From positions 1-64,000 of the forward strand of contig NW_023501124.1 in the NCBI RefSeq assembly GCF_014066305.1: a DNA stretch of 64,000 nucleotides, written 5' to 3'. Shown piece by piece: positions 1 through 11,284 of this stretch. Position numbers and translations under genes: made by a program. The notes beneath the pieces were generated by a model, which saw only the letters and a list, made by a program, of their open reading frames with translations, had not been told where the DNA came from and made no database searches. How positions within the stretch are numbered: position 1 is the stretch's first letter; every line of letters starts with the position of its first letter. This DNA is from Letharia columbiana. Lineage: Eukaryota; Ascomycota; Lecanoromycetes; Lecanorales; Parmeliaceae.

Positions 1-1703
1 TCCACTGCTACGGCTGATTCCTACAGACATAAAACCCATCAAAGTGGGTGTTGACCTATTCTTTGCCACGGCTACGGATAATGTCCACGGACCTGCTGGT
101 CACGCAGTAACTCTGTTAACTTCTTACGCACTTGATACAGCCAAAGACACTCTCCACGAAGATACGGGGCCTCTGACAAACGCGTATCCGCGCAACATTC
201 GTGAGCGCCAACCAGCTTCGACCCACTTCGATCAACTCGCCAAGTCGTATGCAACAACTTGATGGGATGCCACAGCGACCGGTCTGGTCTGTCCAACAAA
301 AATGCATCGTCACATCATCAGCTAACCAACATCATGCCAAACCAGATCGAGCCAACTTTCGGAAAGCATGCACCGCCACATGCTTCATGGGTAGCTATGG
401 AACCTTGGGTTTGATACAGTGCTCGAACATGAAATTGGACTTAGCTAACCAATGTCCAGGGACATCAATCACAGTCAAGAAATCGACCGTTGAATGGACT
501 CGCTGAAGGCAGGCGCCGCCCCAATCATGTGATTGCTGGGGCGTCCTGGAAATGTTCGACTGCCCGGCGGTGACGATGACTCTTGTGACTGACAAAGAAA
601 AGGACTCGAGCGATATCGTTGTGCTTGATTGATGAGTAAGCTAATCGACTAAAGTGTTAGGTAGCTTCCGGCTGTAGCTGCTGCTGATATTCTACGAAGC
701 AAGATCTCAAGTTTTGTATTACTATTATTAAGATCGATTCAGAGAATGCGAAGGCGATCCTCTTTCTACTCGGAGCCTCGGCGTTACTAAAATGCTTGTT
801 TATCAGCACCCGGCGTCGGAGGGTCTTTCTAGCGGCTTGTATGACAGCTGTGAAGCAGGGTATGGTAGCTCACGCATTGGCGTGTTGTGCTGATTCTTGC
901 TTGATGAGGAAGCGCTGAGAGGCTCCAAATCTCTCAATGGCACATTGAAGCTGCTAGTATCCAGAGGGTCAGACGACTCCGGGTTCTGAGCACTTACAAT
1001 TTCAACTGAGCACATTTACTTTAGCCTTGTCAACGTCGCAGACTCTTGGAGTCTTGATCCCTATCCTCATCCGAAGCCATGAAGGCATAAGGTAACTGTG
1101 CCAAGAAAATTTCATGCACAAACGGTTACGTATAAAATTTTGTGCATTGTGAATAAAAGCCGCAAACACCGTAACTGGTGCCACTAACTTCTCCAAGCGT
1201 GGTTTTTTTTTGACTTGGCTAACTGCGGGCGCGAGAAAGTAGGTACCTTACCTCTTCCTACCCTAAAAACTAGTAGAGTATAACAAGGTCACTTCTGGCT
1301 CTTCAACAAAGGCCTCTCATTTCTTTATACATTTATATTACTCCTTTTCGCTGCTTTTTTGGTGTTAGGCTATCTATATACCATCTCCTACAGTCCCACG
1401 TCTCATGATACATCAATCTCCACTCCACTCCTCTTGGCCCTGTACCTGCACACCCCCGCCCCAGGTCCCAATTCTCTCATCTGTAACGAACGAGCTTCTA
1501 TCCACACCTGAGCTCGCCCGCATCCTTCGGTTCGCTGCACTTCTTGCCGTCGCCTGAAAAAGTAGGGCTCAACGCCGAGCAGATAGCAGAAGTTCACCTA
1601 TGGTATGATCTGAGCAGCCTCTGATGGATTACCCTTGGTTCTTCATCCATCTGCGACTGCTAGCAGGCCTCGGCACTACACACAGCGCAAGAGGCTGTGG
1701 CCT
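1..1703. other. Intergenic, no supported gene
   Basis: Only short overlapping open frames without family resemblance or consistent splice structure are present. There is a T-run near 1203-1210, and pyrimidine-rich sequence between about 1320 and 1460 leads up to the carrier gene. I see no gene here; a spliced 5' end of a gene lying left of the window cannot be excluded. Confidence 0.5.
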
Positions 1704-3363
1704 ATGCACCAAATGAATATGGCCGATCGTCAAGACCGCCACAATGGCGATGAAGCAATCTCCAGGGACGCTACGGACCAAGCTTCGAAGACCAAGATTC
1801 CATCAGCTTTGGCTACGAACCCTGAACTCACCAAACACTGGGCGAAGTACTATCGTACAAGCATCGCCTCCGGGATGAGCATCATGCTCTCTCAAACAGT
1901 TTCTGTAAGCTCCCTAGTGTCGAGGTTAATTGCGATCATTCTAATCGCTGTTTAGTATCCCTTGGACAGCGTCAAGACTCGCATGCAAGCGTACGTGCAT
2001 CCACAATGACCACAACTTATTGCCAAGTCTAACATGGCAGAAGATACGGCCGCCACCGTACTATTATAGAGTGCATGAAAGATGGATACAAGACGGAGGG
2101 GATCAAGGGCTTCTATCGTGGTCAGTCCAAAACTTCTCACTGTGTTCTGATGGAGCATCCAACCTTTGAGGCAATTGATTTACGCTGTACCTGTGATTGG
2201 CCTTCTAGAGCACTGCTAGCGCAGTCTTGACATTGAAGACATTGGTATTCTGTTACCTTCCAGCTGGGGTCGCGTGATCAAATATTCCATCTCCTTAGGA
2301 GCTTCTTAGTATCGAGGCTAATGTTGCATGTGTCTCATAGGCGGTTTGGGCCCGTTCTTCAGCTTTACATTCGGGAGGACCTTGTCGTTTTCCGTGTATC
2401 AAAAGGCAAAATACAAGTACTCTGCCCTCATCGGGCAAGCCACTGGAGGCGACGAGCCGTTGGTCATCGTTAATCGGCCTGGGAGCATCCCTACGTTAGC
2501 AACAATAGCATGCTTTGCGGCCGCTGGTGCTACCGCTGGATCAATCATCTCGTTTTACGCTGGTAAGTCTTGGGTTTGGCACGTCATGCCACCTCGAGAT
2601 CTAAAATACTTCCAGCCCCTTTCGAGATCACCAAGATCGCTGCGCAAACGTCCGAAATGATGGCGAAGGGCAATAAATCCAGCATGTCCGATGCGCTCAA
2701 AGACCCGATCAAATCAAGCTACCAACAGAAGGGAACGATCAGGACCGCAATGAATATTTTCAAGCTCCGCGGCTTTCCTGGACTGTACGCTGGATTTCGA
2801 ATCCATATCGGTAAGTCCATTAAACGACAACAAATCACGCTTCCTCGGCTCACAGGATTTCTCTAGTCAGAGATACTATCGGATCAGCGATTTACTTCTC
2901 GACATACGAAAGCACTAAGCAGATGCTCGTTAAGCTACAAGGCAGTAATTCTCCAACCTCTCCTTTGTCTGTAGCTATGGCTGGCGGTTTTTGTGGTTTG
3001 GCGTCTGTGACCTGCGTGAGTTCTGAGGGTGGTCAAGGTTAACACTGAAGAGCTGACCTTTCGCCAGACTTATCCTTTTGACTCTGTAAAAACCGAATAC
3101 CAGCGCAAGTGCCTTGAGAGAAACACTGCGGTGAAATACCCGAAGCTAGAGTGGTTCAATCGCAAATCTTATCGAGGCAAGTTGCCAGTCACTATCAGCA
3201 TTGAATTAGTATGTGCTAATGCATGGATTCTTTCTCAATAGGTTTTGGCCTTGCAATGGCACGCTCTTGTGTTACGAACATCGTCTTTTTTTCCTCTTTC
3301 GAGTTAATCAAGAAGAAGATTAATCAGCTACCGGATCCGATGCTGCTCGATTCAGTGGACTAG
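1704..3363 (+). CDS. Mitochondrial carrier (SLC25 family), substrate unknown
   Basis: Predicted inner-membrane solute carrier of about 370 aa from eight exons: 1704-1904, 1956-1990, 2041-2120, 2341-2562, 2616-2810, 2867-3015, 3068-3176, 3242-3363 (sum divisible by three). Carrier signature motifs are visible: YPLDSVKTRMQ ends repeat 1 helix 1 across the exon 1/2 junction, PFEITK marks repeat 2, and YPFDSVKTEYQ marks repeat 3. FYRG and SYRGFGLAMARS occupy the matrix-loop positions. This is the three-repeat, six-helix architecture. Upstream in-frame ATGs exist (1635); 1704, 1713 and 1719 are equally possible starts. Exons 5/6 need the second acceptor (2866), because the first AG leads into a stop. 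The last intron has a GC donor. Substrate specificity cannot be read from the sequence. Confidence 0.88.
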
Positions 3364-3864
3364 ATCCACTATCAATCCGTTCATGTACATACCTTAGATT
3401 TTTGGGCATTTTCACATACGGTCAGCGCGTGTCCCTCCATTTTGGCGGAGACTCAGGGGGTTGATCCCATCATTTCTGAGGCGTTTTGAAGAGGGTAATA
3501 CCAGAAGCGCAAAAAGGATACATCAATTAATCGAACTGTATACACACTTATGAAAAATGTCCCATACGTTGAAAGGGTTTGGACAGTATCTGTGAAACCA
3601 ATCGTTGAGCCCTGGCACGGTATGTATGATGCCTTGAATGTTACGAACCTCCTTTTGCACTGATACAAACCAAAGAAAAATCAAATCCTGAATTGAGCAG
3701 TCTCTACTGGCATTGATCAAAGAATGTGATCCAATCCTAACCTGCCCTTCGAGGAATCCCAGCCAATCCGCCACCAATCACCACTTTCTTCCTTAAACAT
3801 CATGTAAACCTCCCATCTCCAGCGCCCTCCCAATCTTCTCACAAACCATCCCCCGACAACGAAA
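3364..3864. other. Intergenic spacer
   Basis: Separates two genes on the same strand. The short open frames here are not supported. It presumably contains the carrier 3' UTR and the promoter of the next gene; no distinct element is seen. Confidence 0.5.
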
Positions 3865-5069
3865 ATGGTCTACTACTTCACCTCCAACGTGATTGACCCC
3901 CCAGCCACCATCTACGTAGGCAAAGATAAATTCGAGAGTCCGTTCGCCCTTTCCCCCCCCCGCACTCGCTCTCGCACCCAAGGCTGACCCCAGCCCACCC
4001 GCAGACGAAGAACTGATCAAATTCGGCTGGGACTGCGATATCTGGTGACGACAGACTTCCCTCCCCCCTCCCTATCCTCTTCCCCAACCCTGAATCTAAC
4101 ACTCCACTGTCAACAGGGTACGTCCGTCTCCTCCACCCTCCCCCCCCCCCCTGGCCCCCCCACACCGACAGAGACGAAAAAGAGAAAGAACGGCAAAAGG
4201 GAAAGGAAGCGTGAACGACAATGTTAAAAACGAGAATATCCGTGCCGACAGTTCCACGCCGACAACCTCTCCTCCGCGCACATCTACCTGCGCCTCACGC
4301 CCGAGCAGACATGGGACGCCTTGCCCAAGGAGCTGGTGGACGAGTGCGCGCAGTTGACCAAGGCGAATTCCATCGAAGGTGTGCCCACCCACACGCACAC
4401 ACGTTTCCATTCCCCCGCGTGTATACAAGCGAGGGAAGAGGCAAAAATGAGGTATAGAGACCGCGGGGCTGACGATGGGACCGTATGATTTCCGGCGTGC
4501 GCGTAGGCAATAAGAAAGACAACGTCACGATCGTCTACACGCCGTGGGCGAACCTGCACAAGAATGCCGGCATGGCGACGGGGCAGGTGGGGTTTCGGGA
4601 TCCGAAAAGGGTAGGTTTCTCCGCATGTATACATCCATCCCCATCCCTCTCTTCCCCTTCCCACATCACCCGCTCGCTCGCTCTTTCACGGCCCTACACC
4701 ACACTACACTACACCACACTACACAACACGACCCCAGCAACCCACCCCAGTCCGATGCGGTCCGCTAACCAAACCCCCAACAGACCAAAAAAACCCTCGT
4801 CCCCACCCGCCTCAACCCGACGATCAACCGGCTGGAGAAGACGCGCCGGGCGCGCCCCGTCGACGACCTGCCCGCGGACAAGGAGGCGCACCTGGCGCGG
4901 CAGCGGGCGACGAAGCGGGCGGAGAACGAGAGGCGGCAGAAGGAGGCGGACGGGGTGGCGCGGGAGCGGAGGGAGGAGAAGGAGAGGCGGGAGAGGGGGG
5001 TATGAGGATCTCATGGCCGAGGGGGGCAGGAGCAACGAGGAGGGGTTCGACGAGGATGATTTCATGTGA
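3865..5069 (+). CDS. JLP2: CCDC25/Jlp2-family NFACT-R (DUF814) protein, C-terminus frame-shifted
   Basis: Orthologue of yeast Jlp2 and human CCDC25, small proteins with an NFACT-R (DUF814) domain; molecular role poorly defined in fungi. The start MVYYFTSN and the motifs YVGKDKFENEELIKFGW, DIWFHADNLSSAHIYLRL, YTPWANL and GQVGF match the family, followed by NRLEKT and a charged E/R/K-rich coiled coil. Exons: 3865-3937, 4005-4044, a single base at 4118, 4252-4378, 4507-4610, and 4784 onward. The 1-nt exon is needed to make the invariant Trp codon of DIWFH and keeps the frame (567 nt to the first stop). That stop (5003-5005) comes right after a run of six G (4995-5000). One base added there would continue into YEDLMAEGG...DEDDFM, ending at 5069, which matches the conserved family tail. 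So either an indel error or a real C-terminal truncation. Intron 5 holds a CTACACCA-type microsatellite. Confidence 0.85.
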
Positions 5070-5524
5070 GGGGGAGAGGGTGGGGGGAGAGGTGGAGAAG
5101 AGATGGTGGTGCTGGAAGAGGGACCGGGCTGTTGCGATGAGTACCAGGTGCGTGAAGTTCGGGACGAGAGAAAAGGGTTCGAAGAGGTGTTGCTTGTTGT
5201 CATAGTACACGGTTGCGGGGCAGCATCAGGCATGGAGATTAATTATAGCGGTCTCGCTATCGATCTGCTATCGAACCATTATCTCTCAAGTATGATTACA
5301 TGAGAAGTGAAGTCGACCTCTCCATCCAATATTTCCGATGAAGTCCTCGGATCATCCCCCTAGCTCTATATCTTTTGTCGAAACACTGTAAATACCAACA
5401 TGCTGTACAAAACCATGTACGTCTCTTCATTATGGTCCCACCGCTCGATCAGGGTGCGCGACAACTCTGACGAGATGCCATGCGATCGTGCCGGAGCGAA
5501 TGCAAATGCAAAAAAAAAAAGGTT
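5070..5524. other. Intergenic, convergent 3' ends
   Basis: Lies between two convergent genes. An A-run of 11 (5510-5520) sits just beyond the stop of the minus-strand gene. Nothing else is recognised. Confidence 0.5.
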
Positions 5525-7925
5525 CTATGATGCATGCATGTTCCATTGCGGCTTCAGAGCTTCGTTGAGATCCTCTTTCGTACCCACAAACTCCTTTGGT
5601 ATGCGACTGACACGATATGCACCAGCGCGTATGCTCTGGTTTGTCCGTGCCGATACACCGCTATGGTTGCTGCGGATGGAGCCGGAGTCGGAGGCGGTCT
5701 CGTTGTTCCTAAAGCGAGGAGGTGGGGCGAAGTCGAGCGCGGTGAAGGTGCCAGAATTGCGGAGAAGATGACTACAGTCTGCGTTAGTGTGATGCTTTAT
5801 GACCGAGGAATGGGGAACTTACGGGCTAGGCATTGGGGCGAGGTCATCGAATGAGGAGACGAGGGGCATGTGGGCTGGAACGATTGGCGAGTATGGCCTC
5901 AATCCTCCACGCGGGCTTCCTGAACGACCAGCTTGACGCTCTCTAGCGGTAGTGGGAGGTGCAAAGTCCATTGGTAGAAAGGTGTCTTCTTTCAGAAGAT
6001 GAGGAGACGGGAGAACGTTCAACGGCTGTGGTGGGGGAATCTGTTTCTGTGGAGTGCCACGGCCAGAGGGCCCGAAGCGACCAGAGTGAGACGAATGAGC
6101 TCGGGACCTTGGAGGCATCGTTTTACCGCTACCAGACATTGTAGCAGCATGTCGGCGTCCGTACCCTGGCGGTGCACGTGGTGGCGGTGTCATCGCTCGT
6201 CGACCATATGGCTCGGCATACGGTCGACCGCGAGGTTGATCATTTGGTGCGGCATACAGAGGTTGAGCTCGGCCAGACACCGGATCGAAGATAGCTCCAT
6301 CGCCAAGATACTGTTGGTCATAGTCCTCATAGTAGTCTCCCGCAGCGCGCTTTGGCCCTGGTCGGGAATCATCGAAGTATTCCTTGTAGAAAGATCTGAT
6401 TCGGTTCGCCCGTTGTTCAGGGTTATCTGTGGGATCATCCGGTGGGAGAGGTCGAAAGCCCATGGATGATCTGCGGGGATCGAAGCCCGGACGGTGTCCT
6501 TCTTCGACGCCAAGACTGTGTTCATGGATAGGAGGCATATAAGCTTGACTCGATTGACGGTTTAATTCGTGCTGCGAGGCCTGCGAACTGCGCAGCGATG
6601 GGGGCACCACTTGAGAGCCGTCACCATAATCGCTTGCATCGTCCAGAAAGTTCTCGTAATGACCTCGCTCTGTAGAGGAACGCAGAGATTGCTTTCTTGG
6701 TGGTCTCGACAGGGAGCTTCTTGTGGAGGGAATCTCTGTGATATTTGGTGGCGACGACCGTGACGTGGGAGGTTCTGTACTGACGTTTGGCGGAGGGCTC
6801 TTTCGACTAGAAGTCTTCTGCAAAATCGAGGAGGGGCCAGGCTGTTGGAGTGAAGTAGAAGGAGCAATCTGCTGGATCGTGGACGAGGGAGTCGAAGGGA
6901 ATTCATTGGGAGTCGCATATTCACTTTTTGGAGATGCAAAGTCTCGGGTAAGGACATCCGTGGAGGGGTCTCTGCTATGGATGAAAGCACCGAGATAATT
7001 GTTGCTCTTCCGAAGATCCGCACCATTTTTATCTATGTACGAATCTCGGGGAGTATCGAGCAGGGGGAATTTAGGGACAACGCCTGCGCTCTGAGGCCCC
7101 GAAGGTGATGCTTTGCGAGGGGGGTTGCTTTGCTGCTTCTGGCACCTGGATTTGGGGAGCCGGAGATCGACTGACGGGTGGCATGGACCTCGACATCCTT
7201 TGGGCATTTCCGAGAAGGTCCTTCTTCATGTCATCGCCAGGGCCACGCCTGGTTGAGCCGGAACCAGCATAACTTGATGAGTCGTCGGCACCTTTCCGTC
7301 CAGTCCTGGAGGAATGAACCGAGGTAGTGTCGCCCGGGATGTAAGTGGTCGCAGGCCTGTACCGATCGTCTTGGCTGTGCATGGTACGTGACATAGAATG
7401 CAATGACTCGCGGGAGCCGCCGAGACCAGGGGGCAACAAGTACGGGCTGCTGATGTCCACATCCATTGACATGCCACGCTCACGGCGTAAGGCTTTCTCT
7501 GCACCGGGATCCGTGGCGACCATTTCGGGTTTGTTCTTCTTGCCTTTCTTGGTATTGGCACGCGCAACGCTAGCTGGGTCCCAGCCGAAGTCCAGAGATC
7601 TATGTGGGTCGTTGGCGTCTTCGCGGCGCAGCTTTTTGACATGTTTCCGATGAAGGTAGATGAAGATGAGAATAGCCACTGCAATAGGGATTACAACGGC
7701 GAGGACGACGGGTAGAGTGACATTGCTGCTGTCGGTTGGTTTCTGGCAGCCAGGACTGGAGCTATTGGAGCCGCTGCAATCATCGCGTTTGAAGTATGCT
7801 GAGAGTCCCGAGAGAGGCTTGTCGACGAGGTTCTTGATGGAGGCAGGTTCCGGCAAAGCAATGGCAGTGGGAAGTCTCTTGCCGAGGTGGAGGCCGAGAC
7901 GGCTGCGATGCGATTGTCGAGGCAT
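5525..7925 (-). CDS. Single-pass membrane protein with long disordered cytoplasmic tail (Skg6/Axl2-TM-like)
   Basis: About 764 aa in the model 7925-7146, 7090-5823, 5771-5525. The N-terminus (MPRQSHRSRLGLHLGKRLP) is basic; a short Ser/Cys-rich lumenal part precedes a clear transmembrane helix (LPVVLAVVIPIAVAILIFIY, residues ~75-95), then basic HRKHVKKLRR and a long Ser/Pro/Arg-rich low-complexity tail. Short conserved-looking blocks follow: DFGWDPAS, LLDTPRDSYIDKNGADLRK, IRSFYKEYF, and RVSRIPKEFVG near the end. The layout recalls fungal Skg6/Axl2-type transmembrane proteins at polarised growth sites, but that is inference. The 3' intron (5772-5822) has good GTAAGT and CTAAC signals. The link between the first two large frames is uncertain: a 55-nt intron (7091-7145, weak GTGCCA donor) or a one-base shift in a C6 run. 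An alternative ATG lies at 7964. Confidence 0.75.
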
Positions 7926-8097
7926 AATAGAATGAACGAGTTGATTCGTGGAGAGTGACGCCAAGAGTAGCTTCGGACTGGTAGGTTGTTCACTGCATTT
8001 TGTTGTAGAGAGTAAATGCCGGATGAGGTATTAAAAGTACGCGCTTTGTGCTTTGTTTGAAATTTCTCAATTGACAAGCGTGTATGTAGAAAGAACC

Positions 8098-8121
8098 AAT
8101 GAATGAATGAATGAATGAATG
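8098..8121. repeat. (AATG)6 microsatellite
   Basis: Six perfect tandem copies of AATG upstream of the minus-strand membrane-protein gene start. Confidence 0.95.
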
Positions 8122-8340
8122 GGAAAGAACGACTCGGGGTGAGTATTAAAGAGTGAGGATGAAGGAGAGTGTATATGATATGATGATATGAGTGATGAAA
8201 AGGAAGGGATGGCCAGCAAAGTGACCGTGGTTGGGCAATTGCTTGATGCCCGTGTGGTTGTGGATGTTGAAAGAGTAAAGAAAGGTACTTTACAAAGAAA
8301 GATGGGGCTTGGCTCAGGGGAGGAGAAGCATTGACTAGAC

Positions 8341-8370
8341 GCGGGCTAATACGGGCTAATGCGGGCTAAA
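8341..8370. repeat. Three tandem 10-bp GCGGGCTAAt-type units
   Basis: Three near-identical decamers (consensus GCGGGCTAAT, one or two differences) lie head to tail in the shared promoter region. They may be a transcription-factor site array or chance. Confidence 0.8.
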
Positions 8371-10042
8371 GTTGGTCGCAATCTTACCATTGACAGGCAT
8401 CTTTTTCCTTCAATCGACATCCAATTTCAACCTCACCCCGACTCGTAAATCTTACCCGGCAAGGATCGGCATCGAGAACCAATGATTGAGCAGATAAACT
8501 GGTCTACAGAATTACCGTACGTGATATTGGTGCACCTGATAAAATAGACTGAGGTACGGTAGGTAAATGGGGACAAAAGGTCGCGATCGCAAGAAAAAGC
8601 GCAGCTGAAGGTTAAGTAACAGGCTAAGCCAAAGGAAGATGTCGCTCGGCGCTAAAGTCAGGGACCGGCAGAGGAGGGATGACGAGCGCGAGCAACGGCG
8701 GCTTTCTCTTCTCCAACTTTTCGTAACTGCTCGGCTTCCTTATTTGCGGCTTCACCCGTCCGCCTTCACCCAATCATCATTCAGCATTCCGCTCTTCACC
8801 GCAATTCTACTACTACGCTTCAATGCACACAGATGCGAGGAAGGATTCAGGCTGTGCTTCCTCAAAACACATCTTTTTCACCGAAGCGGTAATAGTTACG
8901 TGAAACCTGCATGACCTGCTATCTCGTGGCTGCATAATGCTGACAACCGAACCCCTGGGTGTACGGCCACTTTCTATTTTCAGAGCAAGGAGGGTTTCCC
9001 CAGTCACGGCCATTATAAATCTTTTGCAGTGATCCGAATGAACATGACAATTAAGATGCCCACGTGCTTGAGAGTAGGGAGGAGTGGAGTGAAGATGGAA
9101 GGCTGGCCAGCCGAATTCTGCTGCTGCTACTACTACTCTGCCGCAGTGAAGTAATCAATGGATATGTGTACCCAGCTGCCGGGGCGTCGAAAGTCGATCA
9201 AGTCTCTTTGCGTCTCGGAATTTTTTTGGCGTAACCGTCTTCTTTAACTCATCGCTGCCATTGGAATGCTGCAAAGTCGAGATGACTGACTTCCTTTCAG
9301 CATTGGCAGTGAAAGTACTGATACACAAGGCTTGGACAGACTGGGGCTTTTCGCTGGTTTTGATACTAAACCACCGGAACCAGGACCCGATTCTCTAATT
9401 CCTTTGACTATAATGAAGAACAATGTGCTCAAATACCCGCGCAATGCCAATGAAGCATCTTGGCACAGGGCCCGTTGACTTCTTTGATATTTGACTAATG
9501 GTTTGCAGCAAATCACTATCCGTTCTCTGCACACCACGACGAACCTACGGTACATTCGTATCAATAGCAGACCTTGCCGTGGCCATCTCGGCGCAGCCAG
9601 AGGAACAACTCTACAAGGTGGTATGAGATGGCCGTTCGCTCTACAATCTTCTTCCTCAATTACCCAAGATGTTCCGAAACCATGCCCTGACTAGTTTCTC
9701 GTTTCCGAAACACGTCTTTCATTGTGAAGTACGTAGTATGTTAGGTGCGATTGGGGTAAATACTAACGTCATGTACTACATTAACACTTTCACTTATTAG
9801 AGACAGTGACGCCCGCGGCTAAAATATATACATAAAGAACGCAGTCACGGGAAACGTGAAGCTCGCGGCTATTAGGTCTGCTTCGACACTAGCTCGTTCA
9901 TTTCAGCACTACCAGGCTGCCTCTGCTGCACGACACCTGTCAAACATCCGCCTAGATCCTAGGCTCTTGTTTTGTTCACCGAAGCCTTCTCACCGCTTTG
10001 TTGGCCAAAGTCGAGCTTGGCGCAGCGCACCGTCCTGCCAGC

Positions 10043-11284
10043 ATGTCGAGGCCTGAGAAGCTCCACCTTGCTTTGAGCTCGCACTCAGACGTTGTGCTAG
10101 ATCTCCGCGAAGGCTTCGTGGGAAAGCCTCAGCTGACTCTCCGCAACGAAGGAGCTGACGAGATCACACATTGCTTCCCCTTCCACGCCGAACTCGAACG
10201 GAACAACGATCGCGACGGCAAGGAGGACGAGTCCCTCGACTTGGGCCGAGGCTTGAGATGCGGAGCGTTGACCATCACCGATGAGAGTGGAAGCAAGATC
10301 CCCCTCAACTATTTCGGGGAGAGCCGAAAGGGCTCGTACTACGAACTCATGTCAGTACTGCCAGGGTTTGCAGAGTTCACGTACGGCTTCAGGAGAATCA
10401 GCCCCGAGCTCTTGGAATCGCTCGGCCGCCACCTGATTCCCGGAAGAATGTATCGCGTTGGCTTTTCGGGCCAGCCGATGGGGATCCTGTGCGATATCGG
10501 GGACGAAGACCCGGAAACGCACGAGAGGCAGGAAGCCGAGATCGAGCCGTCGTGGGATCCGCGGGAAATTCCATTCACGGTCGTCGCCGGCGCTCGAAAG
10601 CCCCGGTTCACAATGTCCGTCACCGCCCCTTCGTCGATCTGTCACACCTCCGGCATCCCGGCCTTCCACGTCGTCATGCTCGTGACGTCGCTCGAGCGAA
10701 GAGCCGTGACCGTGAACGTCCAACTCGACGCTTTTGCGGACATGTGGCCTCAGGACCCGGCTCACAGGTGGGAGAAATGGGGCTCGTATGACATGTTCAG
10801 AATCACCCGCGAGAGCGACGGGCGGGAATGTTTGCTCAACGCCAAACATCCTCCCGAGCAAACCCTCCGACCCGCGGAAGACTTCCGCCCCGCGAACGGG
10901 CTCCTCGAATTCAATCACGGCACCACCTACACCTACCACTTCCATCTCGGCGCCGAGGATCTGAACCAGCGCCTCAGGCCTTCATACATCCACAACGAGC
11001 CCTACATCCTCAGGACGAACCCTCAAGGCTTCGCGGCGTGGGATTACGGCACGGAGGCGGAGCTTTCGCGGACGCATCGGACACCGAGCGACTGGTGCAG
11101 GCACGGACCCATCGTTTTCGAACCCGTCTGCGATGTCGCGCTGACCATCGAGGCGATCATGGAGGAGAGGGAGAATCCGATGCCCTTTTTTCGACTGCCG
11201 CTCGAGTTGAGGCAGGTGGTGTATAGGTATGTGAGATACGCGCCGTATGCTGATCGGATCCGGTTCACGGCCGATTTGGGTTGA
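10043..11284 (+). CDS. Unknown fungal protein ending in a 2EXR-like motif
   Basis: Single-exon gene of 413 aa from ATG 10043 (MSRPEKLHLALSSHSDVVLDLR); an in-frame ATG at 9998 is upstream but the sequence between looks non-conserved. Codon use is GC-rich at third positions and the frame is open throughout, which supports coding. The body has alternating beta-rich stretches (LTLRNEG, YTYHFHLG, FTMSVTAPSS) without a motif I recognise. The last ~35 residues contain FFRLPLELRQVVYRYVRY, the sequence that normally opens a fungal 2EXR/F-box-like domain, here at the extreme C-terminus. Function unknown. An antisense open frame (10352-10945) is a by-product of GC-rich codons. Confidence 0.75.
   Translation: MSRPEKLHLALSSHSDVVLDLREGFVGKPQLTLRNEGADEITHCFPFHAELERNNDRDGKEDESLDLGRGLRCGALTITDESGSKIPLNYFGESRKGSYYELMSVLPGFAEFTYGFRRISPELLESLGRHLIPGRMYRVGFSGQPMGILCDIGDEDPETHERQEAEIEPSWDPREIPFTVVAGARKPRFTMSVTAPSSICHTSGIPAFHVVMLVTSLERRAVTVNVQLDAFADMWPQDPAHRWEKWGSYDMFRITRESDGRECLLNAKHPPEQTLRPAEDFRPANGLLEFNHGTTYTYHFHLGAEDLNQRLRPSYIHNEPYILRTNPQGFAAWDYGTEAELSRTHRTPSDWCRHGPIVFEPVCDVALTIEAIMEERENPMPFFRLPLELRQVVYRYVRYAPYADRIRFTADLG

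Larger units (their letters stand above)
7926..10042. other. Long divergent intergenic region
   Basis: About 2.1 kb between divergent genes, presumably both promoters. It contains an (AATG)6 microsatellite at 8098-8121 and three tandem 10-bp units at 8341-8370. Open frames here (for example 8639-8914 and 9244-9564) show no family features or consistent splice sites. I see no gene. Confidence 0.5.

Noticed and set aside
4709..5233. Pro/Ser/Leu-rich minus-strand frames over the CCDC25/Jlp2 3' end
   Set aside because: Shadow of the charged E/R/K coiled-coil exon; no motif.
10352..10945. 197-codon antisense frame within the 10-kb unknown gene
   Set aside because: Explained by GC-rich third positions of the sense frame; no family features.
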